Below, one piece after another: positions 59,349 through 64,000 of a stretch of 64,000 bases of DNA; position 1 is the stretch's first letter, and every line of letters starts with the position of its first letter. A program made the position numbers and the translations under genes. The stretch spans positions 1-64,000 of the forward strand of contig NZ_QEKO01000003.1 in the NCBI RefSeq assembly GCF_003096595.1, written 5' to 3'. The notes below the pieces were generated by a model. The model was given only the letters and a program-made list of their open reading frames with translations, ran no database searches and was not told where the DNA came from. Source of the stretch: Pusillimonas noertemannii (GTDB lineage: Bacteria > Pseudomonadota > Gammaproteobacteria > Burkholderiales > Burkholderiaceae_B).

Positions 59349-61586
59349 ATGAAATGGGACTGGCGAAGCTGGCGCCGCGGATGGCTGACTGAACCCTTGT
59401 ATCGCATGGCGCAAGGCGCCATGCCGCGCCTGTCGGCCACCGAACAAGAGGCCATCGATGCGGGCGATGTCTGGTGGGACGCGCAGCTGTTCTCGGGCCG
59501 GCCCGACTGGCGCCTGTTCATGGCCACCCCCCCTGCCAGGCTGTCGGCCGACGAACAGGCTTTTCTCGATGGCCCCGTGGCCCGGCTTTGCTCGATGCTC
59601 GACGACTGGGACATCTCATGGAATCGCCACGACCTGCCGCCCCAAGTATGGAGCTTCTTGAAAGAGCAGGGTTTTTTCGGCATGATCATCCCGCGCGAAT
59701 ACGGCGGCCTGGGGTTTTCGGCGTATGCGCATTCTGAAGTCGTGCGGCGCATTTCGGTGCAGTCCGTCACGGCGGCGGTCACCGTCATGGTGCCCAATTC
59801 CCTGGGGCCCGGCGAGCTTCTGATGCAGTTCGGCACCCAGGCGCAGCGCGATTACTGGCTGCCCCGGCTGGCAAAGGGCCAAGAGGTTCCCAGCTTCGGG
59901 CTCACCAGCCCCGAGGCGGGTTCCGACGCGGCGGCCATGACCGACACCGGCGTCATATGCCGCCACGAGGTCGACGGCGTCGAGCAGATCGGTATCTTGC
60001 TCAATTGGCACAAGCGCTATATCACCCTTAGCCCGGTGGCCACGGTGCTGGGCCTGGCCTTCAAGCTGTACGACCCCGATCACCTGGTCGGAGATCGCAC
60101 CGACCTGGGCATTTCGGTGGCGCTCGTGCCCACCCACTTGCCCGGCATCACAATAGGCCGGCGCCATCTGCCGGCCATGCAGGCCTTTCAGAACGGACCC
60201 AACCAGGGCAAAGACGTCTTCGTGCCTCTCGATGCCCTGATCGGCGGCATCGACAAGGCCGGGCACGGCTGGGCCATGCTGATGAGCGCGTTGGCGGCGG
60301 GGCGGGGCATCTCCCTGCCTTCCCTGGCCGCCGCGGCCTGCGTTTTTTCCGCCCACACCGCCGGCGCCTATGCGCGCGTGCGCAGGCAGTTTGGCATACC
60401 CATAGGCAAGTTCGAAGGCATACAAGAAAAGCTCGGCCGCATGGCGGCCAACGCCTATCTGGTCGAAGCGGCAAGGCGCTTTACCTGCGCGGGGCTCGAC
60501 ATGGGCCACAAGCCTTCGGTGGTGTCGGCCATCATGAAGCTGCACGCCACCGAGCGCATGCGGCAGTCGGTCAACGACGCCATGGACGTGCACGCGGGCA
60601 AGGCTGTCATCGATGGGCCCTCCAATTATCTGGGGGGGCTGTATCGCGCGTTGCCGGTGGGCATTACCGTGGAAGGCGCCAACATCGTCACGCGCAACCT
60701 CATCGTGTTCGGGCAGGGCGCCATCCGGGCGCATCCCTATCTGATGAAAGAGCTGCAGGCGCTGGCCGACAGCGACCAAGAGGCCGGCATGGACGCCTTC
60801 GACGGCGTGATCTGGAAGCATATCGGCCATAGCGCCAAAACCACGCTGAGGGCCATCGGCCATGCATGGAGCGGCGCGGTGTTGGCGGCGCCGCCCAAGG
60901 GCGTGGGCCGCACGGCGCCTTTCTATCGCCGCCTCAACCGCTATTCGGCGGCGTTTTCGGTGCTGTCCGAAATGACCGTGCTCAGCCTCGGAGGTTCGCT
61001 CAAGCGCCGCGAGATGCTCTCGGCCCGGCTGGGCGACATCCTGGCCGAACTCTATCTGCTGTCGGCCATGCTCAAGCGCTGGCACGACGAGGGGCAGCAC
61101 GAAGCCGATCTGCCGCTGGTCAAGGTGTGCGCCTTCCAGGGCTTTTCGGTCATCGAGAAGCGCATCGACGACATCCTGCACAATTATCCTTCGCGTTGGC
61201 TGGCCGGCCTGCTGCGGGTCATGCTTTTGCCGCCGTTTACCCGGGTGCGGCCGCCCACCGACGCCGCGCTGGCGGCCTGCGCGCAGATTCTTCTCGAGCC
61301 CAGCGAGGCGCGCATGCGCCTGGTGGGCGAGGTCTGGAGCAACTGCAACGGCCGGGCGGTCGAAGAGCTCGAGCAGGCTTTCGACATGGTGGTCAAGACA
61401 CAGCCGCTCATGGACAGCCTCAAGGACAGCGGCTTGAAAGACTGGCGCGTTGCACATTCCAAGGGCGCCATCAGCGACCAGCAGGCGCAATCGCTGGAAG
61501 AAGCCGAGAAAGCCGTAGCGCGAGTCATCCAGGTGGATGATTTCGCGGCTGACGCCTTTGCCCGCACGGGTGCGCAAGAAGCCTGA
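59349..61586 (+). CDS. fadE: Acyl-CoA dehydrogenase (FadE type)
   Basis: First beta-oxidation dehydrogenase. The protein has 745 residues, near the size of the large E. coli FadE and about twice ordinary acyl-CoA dehydrogenases. The flavoprotein motifs are present: FFGMIIPREYGGLGFSAYAHSEVV, FGLTSPEAGSDAAAM, KRYITLSPVATVLGLAFKLYDP, AAGRGISLPSLAAAA, and GGLYRALPVGITVEGANIVTRNLI with the catalytic glutamate. The C-terminal extension (about 500-745) has no further recognisable domain. ATG at 59349 follows GAGG by 6 bases. It complements the acyl-CoA ligase at 39123, though not in the same operon. Confidence 0.88.
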   Translation: MKWDWRSWRRGWLTEPLYRMAQGAMPRLSATEQEAIDAGDVWWDAQLFSGRPDWRLFMATPPARLSADEQAFLDGPVARLCSMLDDWDISWNRHDLPPQVWSFLKEQGFFGMIIPREYGGLGFSAYAHSEVVRRISVQSVTAAVTVMVPNSLGPGELLMQFGTQAQRDYWLPRLAKGQEVPSFGLTSPEAGSDAAAMTDTGVICRHEVDGVEQIGILLNWHKRYITLSPVATVLGLAFKLYDPDHLVGDRTDLGISVALVPTHLPGITIGRRHLPAMQAFQNGPNQGKDVFVPLDALIGGIDKAGHGWAMLMSALAAGRGISLPSLAAAACVFSAHTAGAYARVRRQFGIPIGKFEGIQEKLGRMAANAYLVEAARRFTCAGLDMGHKPSVVSAIMKLHATERMRQSVNDAMDVHAGKAVIDGPSNYLGGLYRALPVGITVEGANIVTRNLIVFGQGAIRAHPYLMKELQALADSDQEAGMDAFDGVIWKHIGHSAKTTLRAIGHAWSGAVLAAPPKGVGRTAPFYRRLNRYSAAFSVLSEMTVLSLGGSLKRREMLSARLGDILAELYLLSAMLKRWHDEGQHEADLPLVKVCAFQGFSVIEKRIDDILHNYPSRWLAGLLRVMLLPPFTRVRPPTDAALAACAQILLEPSEARMRLVGEVWSNCNGRAVEELEQAFDMVVKTQPLMDSLKDSGLKDWRVAHSKGAISDQQAQSLEEAEKAVARVIQVDDFAADAFARTGAQEA

Positions 61587-61622
61587 CATGCCTTGCTGCA
61601 ACGCATGATCAGTGACGGCGGC

Positions 61623-61654
61623 GTGACAAGCGTAATATATGTCTGTATATTGCG
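61623..61654 (+). promoter_or_regulatory. modABC promoter with ModE-like operator
   Basis: GTGACA (61623-61628) and TATATT (61646-61651) are 17 bases apart. Overlapping the spacer and -10 is an inverted repeat CGTAATATA-N6-TATATTGCG (61631-61639 and 61646-61654, one mismatch), which resembles the CGnTATATA-type site bound by the molybdate repressor ModE. The modA start is 32 bases downstream. Confidence 0.72.
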
Positions 61655-61685
61655 CAGTATTCGCTACACCTTTACCAAGAAGATC

Positions 61686-62429
61686 ATGAGCCGTCTTTCG
61701 TTAGTTATCCTGACCTTGTTGTTCAGTGCGCAAGCCGTGGCCGCCGAGCTTACCGTATCGGCCGCCGCCAGCCTCACCAACGCTTTCCGCGAATTGGCCC
61801 CGCTGTACGAGGCCAAGCACCCCGACACCAAGGTGCAGCTCAATTTCGCGGGTTCCGGCGCCTTGCTGCAGCAGATCGCCAAGGGCGCCCCGGTCGATGT
61901 CTTTGCCAGCGCCGACCAGGTCACCATGAACCAGGCCCAGGAACAGGGCCTGATCAAGGCCGATCAGCGCAGCGACTTTGTTTCCAATTCGCTGGTGGTC
62001 ATCGTACCCCTGCAGGGCAGCGGGGCGCCGGCCTCGATTCAGGACCTGGCCAAACCGGCCTATGAACGCGTGGCCATCGGCCTGCCTGCCAGTGTGCCGG
62101 TTGGTCGCTATACAAAAAGCGTCCTCGAAAAGGCGGGACTATGGGCGGCTATCGAACCCAAGATGATCGGGGCGCAGAACGTACGCCAGGCGCTTGATTA
62201 TGTGGCGCGCGGCGAGGTCGATGCCGGATTCGTATACGCCACGGATGCGGCCATCATGCCCGACAAGGTCAAGGTGGCATTCACCGCCCCCACCCAGGAC
62301 CCCATTCTCTATCCGATCGCACCCGTGGCCAGTGCCGCCAATGCCGGGGCGGCAAAGAGCTTTGTCGACTTCGTGCACACTGACGAGGCTCAGGCAGTGA
62401 TGGCCAAATACGGCTTCGGCAAACCTTGA
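61686..62429 (+). CDS. modA: Molybdate ABC transporter substrate-binding protein ModA
   Basis: Periplasmic protein that captures molybdate or tungstate. The protein has 247 residues. A signal peptide (about 1-20, LVILTLLFSAQAVAA) precedes the type II binding fold: LTVSAAASLTNAFRELAPLYE, NFAGSGALLQQIAKGAPVDVFASADQ, LPASVPVGRYT. Start at 61686 gives the signal peptide; an upstream in-frame ATG would cross the promoter. First gene of modABC; modB starts 9 bases after its stop. Confidence 0.95.
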   Translation: MSRLSLVILTLLFSAQAVAAELTVSAAASLTNAFRELAPLYEAKHPDTKVQLNFAGSGALLQQIAKGAPVDVFASADQVTMNQAQEQGLIKADQRSDFVSNSLVVIVPLQGSGAPASIQDLAKPAYERVAIGLPASVPVGRYTKSVLEKAGLWAAIEPKMIGAQNVRQALDYVARGEVDAGFVYATDAAIMPDKVKVAFTAPTQDPILYPIAPVASAANAGAAKSFVDFVHTDEAQAVMAKYGFGKP

Positions 62430-62438
62430 CGGCCAGAC

Positions 62439-63113
62439 ATGGCGGATGCATGGATTCCCCTGGCGCTGACGCTCAAGGTTGCGGGCTGGGCGACGCTGCT
62501 CAATTTGATTTTTGGCGTCGCACTGGGCTATTTGCTGGCCCGTACGCGGTTTCCGGGCCGCGACCTGCTCGACGCCATCCTGACCCTGCCGATGGTCATG
62601 CCTCCCACAGTGCTGGGCTATTACCTGCTGGTGCTGTTGGGGCGCAACGGCGCCTTCGGCGCGTGGCTGCAGTCCACCTTCGGCATCAATCTGATCTTTA
62701 CATGGCAGGGCGCGGTCCTGGCGGCGGCCATCGTGGCGTTTCCGCTGACATTCAAGTCGGCCCGCGCCGCCTTCGAGGTGGTGGAGCCTCAGTACGAGCA
62801 GGCGGCTCGGGTGTTGCGCATCGGCGAGATGGCCATTTTCTTTCGCGTGACCCTGCCTCTGGCCTGGCGCGGCATTCTGGCGGGCCTGCTGCTGGCCTTC
62901 GCCCGCGCGGCGGGCGAGTTCGGCGCCACGCTGATGGTTGCCGGCAGCATCCCGGGCAAGACGCAAACCCTGTCGATCGCTGTCTACGAGGCCGTGCAGG
63001 CGGGACAGGACGACCTGGCCAACTTCCTCGTGCTGGTCACCTCGCTGACTTGCATCGTGGTGCTGCTGGTGGCGGGCAGGTTGGTGCCTGGCCGCGTTCC
63101 GGGGCAGTCATGA
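62439..63113 (+). CDS. modB: Molybdate ABC transporter permease ModB
   Basis: The protein has 224 residues with five membrane helices and the ABC-permease EAA loop (YEQAARVLRIGEMAIFFRVTLPLAWRGILAG, near residues 122-152). GEFGATLMVAGSIPGKTQTLSIAVYEAVQAG is the conserved ModB C-terminal region. It forms the inner-membrane channel with ModC. Confidence 0.95.
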   Translation: MADAWIPLALTLKVAGWATLLNLIFGVALGYLLARTRFPGRDLLDAILTLPMVMPPTVLGYYLLVLLGRNGAFGAWLQSTFGINLIFTWQGAVLAAAIVAFPLTFKSARAAFEVVEPQYEQAARVLRIGEMAIFFRVTLPLAWRGILAGLLLAFARAAGEFGATLMVAGSIPGKTQTLSIAVYEAVQAGQDDLANFLVLVTSLTCIVVLLVAGRLVPGRVPGQS

Positions 63114-63123
63114 GGGCACGTGC

Positions 63124-63882
<759 letters not shown>

Positions 63883-64000
63883 CCGTCGGGGTCTTCGACG
63901 AAGGCGATGACGGTTTGCCCGTGCTTCATGGGCCCGGCCTCGCGCACCACACGACCGCCTTTTTGCTTGATTTTTTCACAGGCGGCATAGGCATCGTCGA

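Noticed and set aside
59616-61601. 661-codon open frame on the minus strand
   Set aside because: Antisense shadow of the FadE-type gene; no recognisable domain, and the plus-strand protein has clear family motifs.

Overview
The window is chromosomal DNA of a high-GC betaproteobacterium. The gene content and order fit the family Alcaligenaceae (Bordetella/Achromobacter/Pusillimonas relatives). Support comes from the betaproteobacterial 5S rRNA end at the left edge, a class A RNase P RNA, a complete division and cell-wall (dcw) cluster with murE and murF fused into one gene as in Bordetella, an AmgK/MurU recycling pair, and the neighbour order lptD-surA-rsmA. I see no phage, insertion sequence, CRISPR array or integrase.

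Layout. 1-4222: 5S rRNA 3' end and terminator, a small membrane protein, a SWIB-domain protein, dihydroorotase (pyrC) and the ABC-F ATPase Uup. 4380-4797: RNase P RNA. 5057-23319: the dcw cluster mraZ-rsmH-ftsL-ftsI-murEF-mraY-murD-ftsW-murG-murC-ddlB-ftsQ-ftsA-ftsZ, then lpxC. Almost all of these genes overlap by 1-11 bases, so they form one translationally coupled unit. It starts at a promoter covered by an array of MraZ-type operator repeats. 23447-27814: a DciA-like protein, an M23 peptidase and secA.

27892-36146 is an accessory catabolic island. It holds a GntR/FCD regulator divergent from an amidohydrolase (ACMSD-like), a beta-lactamase-fold hydrolase, a polysaccharide-deacetylase-family enzyme, a tripartite TRAP transporter (dctP, dctQ, dctM) and a cytoplasmic asparaginase. 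The enzyme set suggests uptake and stepwise hydrolysis of an amide- or imide-containing organic acid. The substrate is not identifiable from sequence alone. A perfect palindrome beside the regulator start is a likely operator.

36177-50396: mgtE, an M20 amidohydrolase, an acyl-CoA ligase, an inositol monophosphatase, mnmC, a divergent GH31 glycosidase, tRNA-Lys(UUU) with a near-consensus promoter, a 32-residue membrane peptide, a hemerythrin, a small lipoprotein, a Tat-exported PhoX-type protein and a YetF/DUF421 membrane protein. 50453-57876: envelope genes: a coiled-coil membrane protein, murU and amgK (peptidoglycan recycling, feeding UDP-MurNAc to the MurC encoded upstream), then lptD-surA-rsmA. 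57919-64000: an SpmA-SpmB fusion membrane protein, a FadE-type acyl-CoA dehydrogenase, the molybdate transporter modABC behind a ModE-like operator, and the 3' end of gloA on the minus strand overlapping the modC tail.

Most of the window is core envelope and division machinery. The parts most worth a second look are the MraZ operator array, the structured lpxC leader without a Shine-Dalgarno sequence, the TRAP/amide-hydrolase island, the ModE-like site with an unusually short ModC, and several small or fused genes.
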